Positions 27,673 through 35,714 of a stretch of DNA of 64,000 bases are shown in pieces. The first letter of the stretch is position 1, and every line of letters starts with the position of its first letter. The DNA lies in contig CALMII010000019.1 of assembly GCA_937864115.1 (NCBI GenBank), positions 186,001 to 250,000 of the forward strand, in the 5' to 3' direction. A program made the translations under genes and the position numbers. The notes beneath the pieces are model-generated. The model ran no database searches, had not been told where the DNA came from, and saw nothing but the letters and a program-made list of their open reading frames with translations. This DNA comes from an uncultured Steroidobacter sp. GTDB taxonomy: Bacteria > Pseudomonadota > Gammaproteobacteria > Steroidobacterales > Steroidobacteraceae.

Positions 27673-29790
27673 TCAGGGCAGCGATGCGGCGCGCAGCAGC
27701 GCCGCCTCGACGATGGCGGGTGTCAGCAGCTGCGGCAGGACTTCCGGTTCGCCCGGGCCGCGCGGATACACCACGTACAGCGGCACGCCGCTGCGACCGA
27801 ACTGCGACAGATACGTCGTGATGGCATCGTCGCGATGCGTCCAGTCGCCCTTGAGATAGGCGATGTCGAGTTCCTGCAGCCGCTGCTGCACGCCGGCATC
27901 CAACAGCGCGACGCGTTCGTTGGCGAGACAGGTGATGCACCACGCCGCCGTCATGTTGACCAGCATGGGACGACCCGCCGAGCGCAACTCATCGAACGTG
28001 GCGCGTGTCCAGGTGTGGCTGGCCGCTGCGCCTTGTATGGGCGGCTCCGTTCCCCGCAACGAAATCACCAGGGCGACCGCGCCGATCAGCGTCAGCGCGG
28101 CGATGGCGCGCGATATCGCGCGGCGCGGCGTCGTCTGCCACAGCCACAGGCCGAACACCCACGCGAGAATCGCCAGCAATGCGAGCGCCATCGCATCGAC
28201 GCCGCCCTGGCGCCCGAGCACCCACAGCAGCCAGATCGCGGTCGCGTACAGCGGATACGCCAGGATCTGCTTGAAGCGCTGCATCCACGCGCCGGGCTTC
28301 GGCAGCCATCGCGCGAGCAGCGGCAGGAATGAGAGTGCGACCACGGGCAACGCCAGTCCGACGGCGAGCGCGGCAAAGACGGCAAGCGCCACCGGCGCCG
28401 ACTGGGTCAGCGCGAATCCCAGCGCCGGCCCCATGAAGGGCGCGGTGCACGGACTGGCAACTACGGCTGCAAGCGCACCGCTGAAGAATGCGCTGCGTGC
28501 GCCGTTGCCTTCGGTGAGCTGCTGACCGAGTCCCATCCAGCTGCTGCCGAGTTCGAACATTCCCGAGAGCGACAGGCCCATGACGGTCATCAGCACCGCG
28601 AGCGCCCCGACGACGACGGGCGATTGCAGCTGAAAACCCCAGCCCAGGTACTCGCCTGCCGAGCGCAGCGCCAGCAGCACCGCGGCGAGCGCGACAAAGC
28701 ACGTCAGCGTGCCGGCGAGATACAGCAGTCCGTGCCGGCGGGCGCTGGCGCGATCGTGCGAATGCTCGGCCAGCGCGAGCGCTTTGAGTGACAGCACCGG
28801 CAGCACGCAGGGCATCAGGTTCAGCAGCAGTCCGCCCGCCAGCGCCAACGCCAGCGCGAGCGCGAGAATCACACCGGGCCGGTCTGCGGTCGTCGATTGC
28901 GCCAGCGGCGCCGCACCGCCGGCGGTGGTCGCTGCGGCTGCGGGCAACACCGCGATCTGCCACACCCGGCGCACCGCATCGTCGCCGCTGGCGATCAGGA
29001 ACTGCGTGGCATCCGCGGGCGCGCTGAAACTGTCGCTCTTCGGCGTGCGGATGCGCAGCGTGCCGTCATCGAGGCGGGTGACTGCGCCACGCGCGTGAGC
29101 GATCAGCGTTGCAATCGCGGGAAAGATCTCGACGGCGGATGCCTCGGCAAGTTCGCCGGCGTCGTCGACGATCACATCGATGGCATCGCCCGTGTCGACC
29201 CAGTGCGCCTGCCAGCTCGCGGGCGCGACGGAATGCGTCGCGGCGCGGGCGAACAGATCGCGCCATTGCGGATCGGGCGCTGCAGTCGAACCGGTGGGCA
29301 GCTGCAGCGTGAGCTGTGCATCGCCGGGAATGCATTCCTCGCGACAGACGAGCCACGAGGCATCGACGGCGATCGGCACCGACGTTCCCGCCGGCAGATC
29401 CTGCGGCAGCGAGATGCGGACCGGCAGGAGCAGTTCGCCGTCGTAGCCGAAGTTGACGAGTTCGCCGACTTCGATGCGATGCGGCGCCGGCCATTCGATC
29501 GCGCCTGCGCTGACGTTTTCGGGCAGCGTCCACTGCAGCTGCGTCGGCAGGCCCGAATCACCCGGATTGCGCCAGTACGTGTGCCATTCGGGATCGTGAA
29601 CGATGCGCAGGCCGACGAGTGTCGTCGCTCCCGGTTGCGCGACCCGGTCCGCGGCCACCAACTGCACCGTCACGTGATCGCGTCGTACCGATTCGGAGTT
29701 CGCGCCCGACGCGGCGGATGCGACGAGCGCCGCCAGCCAGAGGCCGGCGCAGGTCAGTCGTCGCAAAGAACCCCGATCGCAGCGTCGCAC
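27673..29790 (-). CDS. DsbD/ScsB-like thiol:disulfide interchange protein, 705 aa
   Basis: Moves electrons from cytoplasmic thioredoxin to periplasmic proteins. Order: signal peptide; an N-terminal DsbD-like domain with [15 protein letters not shown] and a Cys pair SWLVCREEC; eight or so transmembrane helices with the redox cysteines [13 protein letters not shown] and [13 protein letters not shown]; and a C-terminal thioredoxin domain with [11 protein letters not shown] and the cis-Pro in SGVPLYVVY. The start is taken as GTG at 29790, preceded by TGGAGACG; frames upstream to 30057 are not protein-like. At 705 aa it resembles the longer ScsB branch. The adjacent redoxin and CxxCH lipoprotein are possible clients. 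Confidence 0.9.
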   Translation of the reverse strand: MRRCDRGSLRRLTCAGLWLAALVASAASGANSESVRRDHVTVQLVAADRVAQPGATTLVGLRIVHDPEWHTYWRNPGDSGLPTQLQWTLPENVSAGAIEWPAPHRIEVGELVNFGYDGELLLPVRISLPQDLPAGTSVPIAVDASWLVCREECIPGDAQLTLQLPTGSTAAPDPQWRDLFARAATHSVAPASWQAHWVDTGDAIDVIVDDAGELAEASAVEIFPAIATLIAHARGAVTRLDDGTLRIRTPKSDSFSAPADATQFLIASGDDAVRRVWQIAVLPAAAATTAGGAAPLAQSTTADRPGVILALALALALAGGLLLNLMPCVLPVLSLKALALAEHSHDRASARRHGLLYLAGTLTCFVALAAVLLALRSAGEYLGWGFQLQSPVVVGALAVLMTVMGLSLSGMFELGSSWMGLGQQLTEGNGARSAFFSGALAAVVASPCTAPFMGPALGFALTQSAPVALAVFAALAVGLALPVVALSFLPLLARWLPKPGAWMQRFKQILAYPLYATAIWLLWVLGRQGGVDAMALALLAILAWVFGLWLWQTTPRRAISRAIAALTLIGAVALVISLRGTEPPIQGAAASHTWTRATFDELRSAGRPMLVNMTAAWCITCLANERVALLDAGVQQRLQELDIAYLKGDWTHRDDAITTYLSQFGRSGVPLYVVYPRGPGEPEVLPQLLTPAIVEAALLRAASLP

Positions 29791-29809
29791 GCGTTTCGTC
29801 TCCAGTCGT

Positions 29810-30409
29810 TCAACGTTGCGCCAGCTCCGGCGGCAGCGGCGCGTTGGGATACCAGTACCGCAGATGGCACGCTTCGCAGACCTCATCGAGCTGGCCGCCT
29901 GCTTCCACCAGGGCATGAACGTCCCTGGCGTCGACAGCTTGCAGCAGCAGTGTTGCAGCCGTATGCAACTCGCGGGCGTGGGCATTGAATGCAGGACGGT
30001 TGGCATCGATGGCCCGCTGAATCTCCTCAGGCGGCGAAATTCCCTGCACGTGCGCATCCTCGAGCGTGTGACCCTCGGCGACGACGCGCCGGCCGTCGAT
30101 CACGAGCAGGTTGGCGGATTCGGCGAGCCGGATCGCGGCATGACGCAGTTCGAGCCATTCGGCGTCGGTCTGTGGACGGTGCTCCACCGTGCCTTCGAGC
30201 GTGACTTCCGTGCTCACCGCTTCCCACAGGAAATCCGCGGCCGGGTCGACCTGGGAGTTCATGATTTCCTGGAGGCTTGCTGCGGGGATGAAGGGCGAGG
30301 GTGCGGTCGGCGGCGACTGCCGGGTGCATGCCGTAGTCGCCAGCAGTGCGATGACGGTCAGTGCGGCGGTCAGGCTAAAGCCTGACCCACAGGCAGAACG
30401 GCGCATCAT
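29810..30409 (-). CDS. Lipoprotein c-type cytochrome (c'-like) with a REP inside its signal peptide
   Basis: The leader MMRRSACGSGFSLTAALTVI... ends in a lipobox (LATTAC, Cys at about 28). The body is helical with a C-terminal haem site CEACHLRYWYPN, a form common in cytochrome c'/c-555-like proteins. Residues 7-14 (CGSGFSLT) are encoded by a complete class-A REP at 30369-30392, so the repeat supplies part of the hydrophobic core of the leader. Two consecutive ATGs (30409, 30406) are possible starts. It lies between the DsbD-like gene and the rhodanese-like gene, all in the same direction. Confidence 0.85.
   Translation of the reverse strand: MMRRSACGSGFSLTAALTVIALLATTACTRQSPPTAPSPFIPAASLQEIMNSQVDPAADFLWEAVSTEVTLEGTVEHRPQTDAEWLELRHAAIRLAESANLLVIDGRRVVAEGHTLEDAHVQGISPPEEIQRAIDANRPAFNAHARELHTAATLLLQAVDARDVHALVEAGGQLDEVCEACHLRYWYPNAPLPPELAQR
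30369..30392 (-). repeat. REP class A located inside a coding sequence
   Basis: GTCAGGCTAAAGCCTGAC followed by CCACAG on the plus strand. On the minus strand it is read in frame as TGT-GGG-TCA-GGC-TTT-AGC-CTG-ACC, part of the lipoprotein signal peptide, with no stop codon in this frame. Confidence 0.93.
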
Positions 30410-30421
30410 GCAGAGAGCCGA

Positions 30422-30877
30422 TTACCGGCTCGCAGCTTTCGGCGCCGACGGTGCGATGCGCGTCAGCTTGCCGCCTTCGGCCTCGTAGTTCTGTGCGCCG
30501 AGGGTTCCTGCGACCTTGAAGCCGTGGTCGGCAAGGAAATCGGCGGCGCGGCCGCCGCGACCGGCGTGATTCGACACCGTGACGATGGTGCGGTCTTTCG
30601 GAATCCAGGCGACGCTCTTTTCCAGTTCGCTCAGCTGGACGCTCAGGTAGACGGGAAAGCCGCCGATGGTCGTGAGTTCGTCCGGACGACGCACGTCGAT
30701 CACCAGCAGCTTGTCCGGGTGTGCCAGCAGCGTGTCGAACTCGGCGCGATTGAGTACGTGCGCCTTGAAGGCTGGCGCCTTGGTCGCCGCGACGGCGGGC
30801 TGTTCCTGCGCGAATGTGGCGGGGGTGGCGAGAATCGAAGCCATAGCCGCCAGCGCGGCGAGTGTCGGACGATGCAT
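30422..30877 (-). CDS. Periplasmic rhodanese-like protein lacking the catalytic cysteine, 151 aa
   Basis: The signal peptide MHRPTLAALAAMASILATPATFA is followed by a single rhodanese domain: FDTLLAHPDKLLVIDVRRPDELTTIGGFPVYLSVQLSELE and RGGRAADFLADHGFKVAGTLGAQNYEAEGG. The active-site loop, normally CxxGxR, reads VSNHAGRGGRA, with Asn or Ser where the sulfur-carrying Cys should be, so sulfurtransferase activity is unlikely. Inactive rhodanese domains often serve as binding modules. AGGTAATC precedes the ATG. Confidence 0.87.
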   Translation of the reverse strand: MHRPTLAALAAMASILATPATFAQEQPAVAATKAPAFKAHVLNRAEFDTLLAHPDKLLVIDVRRPDELTTIGGFPVYLSVQLSELEKSVAWIPKDRTIVTVSNHAGRGGRAADFLADHGFKVAGTLGAQNYEAEGGKLTRIAPSAPKAASR

Positions 30878-30911
30878 GTGAGATTACCTGTGAGTGGAGA
30901 TCAAGAAGGGA

Positions 30912-30973
30912 GTCAGGCTAAAGCCTGACCCACAGGACTCTGCATCTTCCTGTGGGGCCGGCTTCAGCCGGCC
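30912..30973. repeat. REP pair: A inverted (30912-30935) and B (30950-30973)
   Basis: Both carry the GTGG form of the flanking tetranucleotide. They lie between the rhodanese-like start and the stop of the membrane-protein gene at 30984, only 11 bp from that stop. Confidence 0.9.
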
Positions 30974-30983
30974 TTGGGAAATA

Positions 30984-31457
30984 TCAGGTGAAGCCAATCA
31001 TTCGCCCCGCCAGTCCGATACCGAACCAGATGGCCAGCGACACCCCGACCGTCGTGCGCGCCAGCACGGGATGCGGCGACTCGCGCGCCGCGATCCGGCG
31101 GAACAGCGCGAACTGCAGGACGATGGCGGTGACGAACAGCACCATCTTCAGCTCGAAGGCGAACTTGTAGTAGTACAGCTTCGGCGTGGCGACGAACATG
31201 AGCGTGCCGCTCACCACGGTGAGCACCAGGCCGATGTAGAAAAAGCGATTGGCATCGCGCGTCACTTCGCTCATCGGCTGATTCCTGAACACGAGGTTCA
31301 GCAGCCGCAGGCTGATCAGCACCAGCGCCGCGAGCAGTGCGATGAATCCCAGCACGTGCACGACCTGCAGCCCGGCCGCGACCAGGTGATTGGACTTGCT
31401 GATCGCATGCGCGACCGGGCTGTCCTGGATGGCGGTGAGAATTTCGGCGATCGACAT
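30984..31457 (-). CDS. DUF6644-like four-helix membrane protein, 157 aa
   Basis: Four transmembrane helices are predicted by eye: LVAAGLQVVHVLGFIALLAALVLISL, RFFYIGLVLTVVSGTLMFVA, FELKMVLFVTAIVLQFALF and TTVGVSLAIWFGIGLAGRMIGF. Conserved His, Asn and Lys residues (SNHLVAAGLQVVHVLG; YYYKFAFELK) lie near helix ends, as in DUF6644 proteins that resemble cytochrome b561-type bundles. Function unknown. It is preceded by a paralogue 14 bp away and was probably produced by duplication. The start at 31457 begins the first helix region and has GAAGAG upstream. Confidence 0.78.
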   Translation of the reverse strand: MSIAEILTAIQDSPVAHAISKSNHLVAAGLQVVHVLGFIALLAALVLISLRLLNLVFRNQPMSEVTRDANRFFYIGLVLTVVSGTLMFVATPKLYYYKFAFELKMVLFVTAIVLQFALFRRIAARESPHPVLARTTVGVSLAIWFGIGLAGRMIGFT

Positions 31458-31471
31458 GGCGCTCTTCGGAA

Positions 31472-31963
31472 TCAGGAGAGATACGGAATCATGCGGCCGC
31501 AGACGATGACCACCGACCACAGGCCGAGCGACGCGATGGCGGCATATCTCGCGGCGTGCGGCAGCACGACCTGTCCGTCGTGCACTTCCGTTTTCCTGGC
31601 GATGACGAACTCGAAGTACGCCGCGTTGAGTCCCGCGAGCACGATGAACAGCAGCTTCCAGGCAAAGACGGCACTGCTCACCAGCGACGACGCTGACGCG
31701 AGGAACAGCAGCCCGCCGGTGATGAAGATCACGACGAAGCCGCCGAGCACCCACGGACGCAGCTGATGCAGCACCTGTACGGCAGGCAGGCGCTTCAGCA
31801 CCACGCCGGCGAGCCGCAGGTCGGTGATGAACAGCAGGCCGACGGCAATGGACAGCCCGATGAGGTGCACACCTTCGATCAGCGGAAAGGCATAACGCGA
31901 CTCGGCGATGTACATCGCCAGCGGCCACTGTTCGATCCGTTCGGCAATTGCGATGAGCGACAT
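31472..31963 (-). CDS. DUF6644-like four-helix membrane protein (paralogue), 163 aa
   Basis: Helices YAFPLIEGVHLIGLSIAVGLLFITDLRLAG, LRPWVLGGFVVIFITGGLLFLA, AFAWKLLFIVLAGLNAAYFEFVI and YAAIASLGLWSVVIVCGRMI align with those of the downstream gene (EGVHLIG against QVVHVLG; CGRMIPYL against AGRMIGF). Function unknown. It starts 8 bp after the stop of the upstream periplasmic protein, so it is in the same operon. Confidence 0.8.
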   Translation of the reverse strand: MSLIAIAERIEQWPLAMYIAESRYAFPLIEGVHLIGLSIAVGLLFITDLRLAGVVLKRLPAVQVLHQLRPWVLGGFVVIFITGGLLFLASASSLVSSAVFAWKLLFIVLAGLNAAYFEFVIARKTEVHDGQVVLPHAARYAAIASLGLWSVVIVCGRMIPYLS

Positions 31964-31970
31964 GACCGTC

Positions 31971-33032
31971 TCACTTCTTCGCGGGCGCCACGGCGACCTG
32001 ACCGAACGGTCCGTTGTTCTCGATGCACATGCGCTCGTAGCGCTCGTGCTTCAGGCTGCCGTCGGGCGTATTGGCTTCGGCGACTTCGTAGTGCCAGCCG
32101 TCGATCTGGTCCTTCTCCGTGTAGCGCCGCACCGGAATCGTCGCCGTCCACGGGCGCGTGAACACCGTCGGGTCGGTGATCGTCGCGACGTAATTGAAGC
32201 GCTGGCCGCCGTTGTCGAAGACGTAGCGCTCTTCGATGTGCGCGTTGTCGCTGAAGAACTCGCCGGTGCGCGCGAGGCGCGCCTTGGCGTTGTTGTTGGT
32301 CACGTCGACGATCAGCGTGTTGCCTTCCCAGCGGCCGCGCGAATCGGCGTTCCACAGCTTGATGTTCGCGGGCAGGTGCGGCTTGCCGTCGAGATGGATG
32401 ATGCGCCAGCCCGAGTTGAACAGGATCAGCACGTAGTCCGGATACTGGCGGATCTCGAAGCCATGCCAGGTGAACGACTTCGGCACGCCGGCCGGCGCGC
32501 AGCGCGCCAGCGGCTCGATGTATTCGGGCCGGATCGGATCGTGAAAGTACTTCAGGAACTCCTGCTGCTTCTCGCGCGCCCACGGCTGGAACGGCACCTC
32601 GCCATCGGCCGGATCGCTCACGCGACTCGGCGCACGCTCGCTGCGCTGGGTTTTCGGAAGCGCGCGCGGATTCGGATCGCCCGGCACGCCGCCCTGCGGA
32701 TCGGTCCAGTTGTTGTGATTGGCAATGGTGTTCGACCACTGGCCCGCCACGTCCGGCTGGCCATCCGGCGTGCGCTTGCCGGTCCAGCGGCCGGACTCGA
32801 TGACGGTCACGGTCTTTTCGCGCTGGATGCCGCCGCCCGGCGCCTGCTGTGCGAGGGACACTGATGCAATCGTCAAACCGAGGACAACCGCAACGATTCC
32901 CCTGTATTGCCGGCGTCCGGTTGGGGTGGGGGCGCTGGGGCGCGAGCCCGCTGCCTTTCCAGACAACCCCCTTCCTGTCCTTCCCCCGCTACGCGGAGGA
33001 AGGGACGCACAATTCGACTTCATCTGGTTCAT
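31971..33032 (-). CDS. Exported protein of unknown function with repeat-derived N-terminal extension
   Basis: Beyond residue 45 is a signal peptide (YRGIVAVVLGLTIASVSLAQQ), then RTPDGQPDVAGQWSN, a central domain, DSRGRWEGNTLIVDVTNNN and YVFDNGGQRFNYVATITDPTVFTRPWT. These motifs recur in the gene at 33068, so the two are paralogues. The first about 44 residues (KSNCASLPPRSGGRTGRGLSG...) are encoded by a copy of the C-rich hairpin repeat at 32964-33005. No start codon lies between the repeat and the signal peptide, so the gene must use the extended N-terminus or be expressed poorly. Function unknown; it clusters with DUF6152 and an amidohydrolase. Confidence 0.8.
   Translation of the reverse strand: MNQMKSNCASLPPRSGGRTGRGLSGKAAGSRPSAPTPTGRRQYRGIVAVVLGLTIASVSLAQQAPGGGIQREKTVTVIESGRWTGKRTPDGQPDVAGQWSNTIANHNNWTDPQGGVPGDPNPRALPKTQRSERAPSRVSDPADGEVPFQPWAREKQQEFLKYFHDPIRPEYIEPLARCAPAGVPKSFTWHGFEIRQYPDYVLILFNSGWRIIHLDGKPHLPANIKLWNADSRGRWEGNTLIVDVTNNNAKARLARTGEFFSDNAHIEERYVFDNGGQRFNYVATITDPTVFTRPWTATIPVRRYTEKDQIDGWHYEVAEANTPDGSLKHERYERMCIENNGPFGQVAVAPAKK
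32964..33005. repeat. C-rich hairpin repeat (second family), inside a coding N-terminus
   Basis: Core TTCCCCCGCTACGCGGAGGA, preceded by CCTGTCC. The same core is at 56393 on the other strand, with looser copies at 48136, 48353, 56467 and 59579. Confidence 0.75.
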
Positions 33033-33067
33033 TGGTGATCAACGCTTTGCTTCTTGCTCACTGCGGT

Positions 33068-33829
33068 TCACTCGCCCTGCGCCGGTACCGGGTAGTACTT
33101 GTCGAAATCGCGCGTGAAGCAGTAGTTCTCGATCAGCTGGAAGTTCTTTTCGCGATGCCGGTGCAGGATCACGCTCAGACTCCAGGGCTTCGCGAACACC
33201 AGCGGATCTTCCAGCGTGGCGTGGTACTCGAGGGTGTTGGCATCGAGGAACTTCCAGCGCTCGACTACGTGCAGCTTCGGGCTGTGATAGTTGCCGGCGC
33301 GATCGAGCCAGGTCTCTTCATTGAAATCGACCACGTCGACGACCAGCGTGTCGCCTTCCCAGTGACCGCGCGAATCGCCGAGATAGAACTCGTTGTCCGT
33401 GACCTTGGGATGCAGCGTGCCGTTGGTGAAGATCGTGCGCACCGACTGGCCGAACTGGAACACGATCGTGACGTCGTTCGCGCGCTGCAGGATCTGGAAG
33501 GGCTCCGGGTAGTAGATGCCGCGCGGCGTGCCGAGCGTCCAGCACTTCAGGCGCGGATCTTCGGTATCGCGCGCGGCGAAGTTCTCTTTCTTCTTCTCCA
33601 GCGCTTCGGGCAGGTAGGGAATCACGTTGCCTTCGACGACACCCGGACCCGGCGGCGCATCGATGCGGCCCGAATGCGGTTCGAGGTCGTAGTCCGCGGC
33701 GCTGGTCGTCTGCCAGATGCCGGAGAAATCCGGCTTGCCGTTCGACAGGCGCGGGATCTTCGGCTCGGCGGCATTCGCCGCCTGCAGCACCAGACCGAGC
33801 GCCAGTGCTGCGAGAAGTCGCTTCGTCAT
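33068..33829 (-). CDS. Exported protein of unknown function, 253 aa (paralogue of the 31971 gene)
   Basis: The signal peptide MTKRLLAALALGLVLQAANA is followed by PRLSNGKPDFSGIWQTTSAADYDLEPHSG, PFQILQRANDVTIVFQFGQSVRTIFTNG, DSRGHWEGDTLVVDVVDFNEETWLDRAGNYHS and LEYHATLEDPLVFAKPWSLSV. The wording SNGKPDFSGIW and GDTLVVDV is shared with the 31971 gene and suggests a mostly beta protein. Its ATG overlaps the DUF6152 stop (ATGA). Function unknown. It is always seen here with DUF6152, which suggests a shared complex or pathway (inference). Confidence 0.85.
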   Translation of the reverse strand: MTKRLLAALALGLVLQAANAAEPKIPRLSNGKPDFSGIWQTTSAADYDLEPHSGRIDAPPGPGVVEGNVIPYLPEALEKKKENFAARDTEDPRLKCWTLGTPRGIYYPEPFQILQRANDVTIVFQFGQSVRTIFTNGTLHPKVTDNEFYLGDSRGHWEGDTLVVDVVDFNEETWLDRAGNYHSPKLHVVERWKFLDANTLEYHATLEDPLVFAKPWSLSVILHRHREKNFQLIENYCFTRDFDKYYPVPAQGE

Positions 33830-34248
33830 TGTGCTGCTGCCGTCCTTGCCGTCGGTGCATCCTGCGCGCCGCCCGTCTGGAACGTGCGTCCATCCGGCAA
33901 CGTCACGGTGACGGAATAGCCGAACGCGCCGCCGTTCTTGGCGAGGTAGCCCTTGATGTGCACCTTGGTGCCCGGCGCCACGTCGGCCTTGGTGAGGCCG
34001 ATGCGCGCGAGCTGGTTCGGGGCGCCGAACTCGACACCCCAATTCGTCACCTTGCCGGCGGTGTCGGCAACGTCGAAGTACAGCCAGCTGTGCGGATTGA
34101 CCCACTTGATCCTGGTGACCGTGCCCGTGAGATCGATCGGCTTGTCGGCATCGAACTCCGCCGCGAAGGCGTGATGCGCCCAGGTCGGCACGGCCGTGGC
34201 CGCCATCACGACGGCAAGCGATGCACGGTAAAAAGACATCCACTTCAT
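33826..34248 (-). CDS. DUF6152-family exported protein, 140 aa
   Basis: The signal peptide MKWMSFYRASLAVVMAATAVPTWA is directly followed by HHAFAAEFDADKPIDLTGTVTRIKWVNPHSWLYFDV, the hallmark of DUF6152: an N-terminal His pair and the VNPHSW block in an OB-like beta fold. GGAGAAGATGA lies before the ATG. Translationally coupled to the next gene by a 4-bp overlap. Function unknown. Confidence 0.88.
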   Translation of the reverse strand: MKWMSFYRASLAVVMAATAVPTWAHHAFAAEFDADKPIDLTGTVTRIKWVNPHSWLYFDVADTAGKVTNWGVEFGAPNQLARIGLTKADVAPGTKVHIKGYLAKNGGAFGYSVTVTLPDGRTFQTGGAQDAPTARTAAAQ

Positions 34249-34426
34249 TCATCTTCTCCGAATCAATGGCGCGGCAGGACACGCGGTGCTGCTGCCGTCG
34301 CGGGCCGCACTCTCGACGGCAGCGCACGCACTGTCCAACGTTCGCTCGTTATCTGCCAATGCAGCAGCGGCATGTCACTGCTCTGTGACTGCGGAGCGAC
34401 TTCGATCGCGCGTCGCACAGGCGTTG

Positions 34427-34442
34427 TGACCGCTTCGTGACC
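34427..34442 (+). promoter_or_regulatory. TGACC direct repeat, 11-bp period
   Basis: TGTGACCGCTTCGTGACCGC, two TGACC units with starts 11 bp apart, about 180 bp from the DUF6152 start and in the opposite orientation. A weaker TGACT/CGACT pair with the same period lies at 34386-34401. Confidence 0.4.
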
Positions 34443-34483
34443 GCGACGAGACCGGCGTTCAATCGTTGCTTTTTTCGTTGCGC

Positions 34484-35623
34484 TCACGTCAGGTCCTTGG
34501 CGGCCAGCAGCGCGCGACTGTTGTCGAAATAGATGAGCTGGCGCTGCTCGGCGGTGAGCACCTGGTCGAGCGTGTCGAGCGCCGGGCCGACATCGCCGCG
34601 CTTGCCGCCGCCGACGCCGTAGTCGGTGCCGAACAGGATGCGGTCGGCGCCGAGCTTGTTCGCCGCGAGCGCCACCCATTCGGCATTGCGCACCGAGTAC
34701 GGACCGGGATCGAGATACAGCCGGCGCAGCTTCGCCAACGGATCGGCGATGCCGTTGTTGCGCGCCGCAGGAACGATGCTCTCGATCAGGTGCGGCAGGA
34801 AACCGCCGAGCATGATGATCTCGACGCTGACGTCGGGATACGGATCGAGAAAGTCGGTGAGCCCGAGCGTGATCGCGCCGGCCGCCAGGTGCGAGTTGCT
34901 GATCAGGCTCCAGCGCGCGTAGTTCGTGTCGGTCGGCACGACCAGCGGCGGCTGGCCCGGCACCGCGGCGTTCGCCGGTCCGCGATGGATGAAGAAGTGA
35001 CTGCGGTGTTTCTGCGCGGCGGCGAAGATCGGCGCCAGCGTGCGTGCGCCTTCGAGCGTCGCGAACGCATTCAGCGGCAGCGAACCGCCGATGAAGCCGA
35101 GTTCGCGATGGGCGCGCGCGAGTTCTTCGGCAGCCCATTTCGGATCGGCGGTCGGCAATGCGGCGACTGCGAGGAAGCGATCCTTGTGCTTCGCCACGAC
35201 GCCAGCCAGTTCGTCGTTGAAGGCGCGATACAGCGGACGCAAATCCTCGATCGGCAGCGAGGCATCGAAACCGAAGGCGACGGTGTGCGTGAGCAACTGG
35301 CGCTGCACGCCGTGGGCGTCGAGATTCGCCAGGCGTGCGGTGATGTCGGACTGCGCGATGTCGCTCGGGTCGCCGGCGGCGGCGGAGACGGTGGTGACGT
35401 TTTCGAGTCGTGTCGAGCCATCCGCTGCGGTGAGTACCCGAGGCGCGATTTTGCGTGACGCGAGATACCTGAGTTCTGCGCGCGAGACGTAGTGACTGTG
35501 CCAGTCGACCAGCGCCCGCGGCGTCGCGGACGAATCGCCGAGTGCAACGATCGAACGCAGCGCGCCGGGCAGCAGCATGGCGGTGGCGAAGGCGCCACCG
35601 ATGAGGTGTCGTCGTGTGGTCAT
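34484..35623 (-). CDS. Exported amidohydrolase (ACMSD-type TIM barrel), 379 aa
   Basis: Amidohydrolase_2 family, which includes decarboxylases and lactone hydrolases acting on aromatic or carboxylic substrates. A Tat-like leader (MTTRRHLIGGAFATAMLLPGALRS) is followed by the first metal motif as WHSHYVS, then FFIHRGPANAA, IIMLGGFLPHLIESI with a His, and ILFGTDYGVGG with the catalytic Asp. AGGAGATCCC precedes the ATG. Its export is notable, as most ACMSD relatives are cytosolic. It may process a product taken in by the TonB receptor upstream (inference). Confidence 0.88.
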   Translation of the reverse strand: MTTRRHLIGGAFATAMLLPGALRSIVALGDSSATPRALVDWHSHYVSRAELRYLASRKIAPRVLTAADGSTRLENVTTVSAAAGDPSDIAQSDITARLANLDAHGVQRQLLTHTVAFGFDASLPIEDLRPLYRAFNDELAGVVAKHKDRFLAVAALPTADPKWAAEELARAHRELGFIGGSLPLNAFATLEGARTLAPIFAAAQKHRSHFFIHRGPANAAVPGQPPLVVPTDTNYARWSLISNSHLAAGAITLGLTDFLDPYPDVSVEIIMLGGFLPHLIESIVPAARNNGIADPLAKLRRLYLDPGPYSVRNAEWVALAANKLGADRILFGTDYGVGGGKRGDVGPALDTLDQVLTAEQRQLIYFDNSRALLAAKDLT

Positions 35624-35646
35624 GGGATCTCCTGGGCCGCCTCTTC

Positions 35647-35705
35647 CTGTAGGTCAGGCTTCAGCCTGACTCTGATAAAGAGGCCGGCTGAAGCCGGCCC
35701 CACAG
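35647..35705. repeat. REP pair: A (35647-35670) and B inverted (35682-35705)
   Basis: Standard A/B pair with an 11-bp spacer between the amidohydrolase start and the TonB-receptor stop. It lies inside a probable transcription unit, where it could act on mRNA 3' ends. Confidence 0.92.
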
Positions 35706-35714
35706 GGAAGAGGT

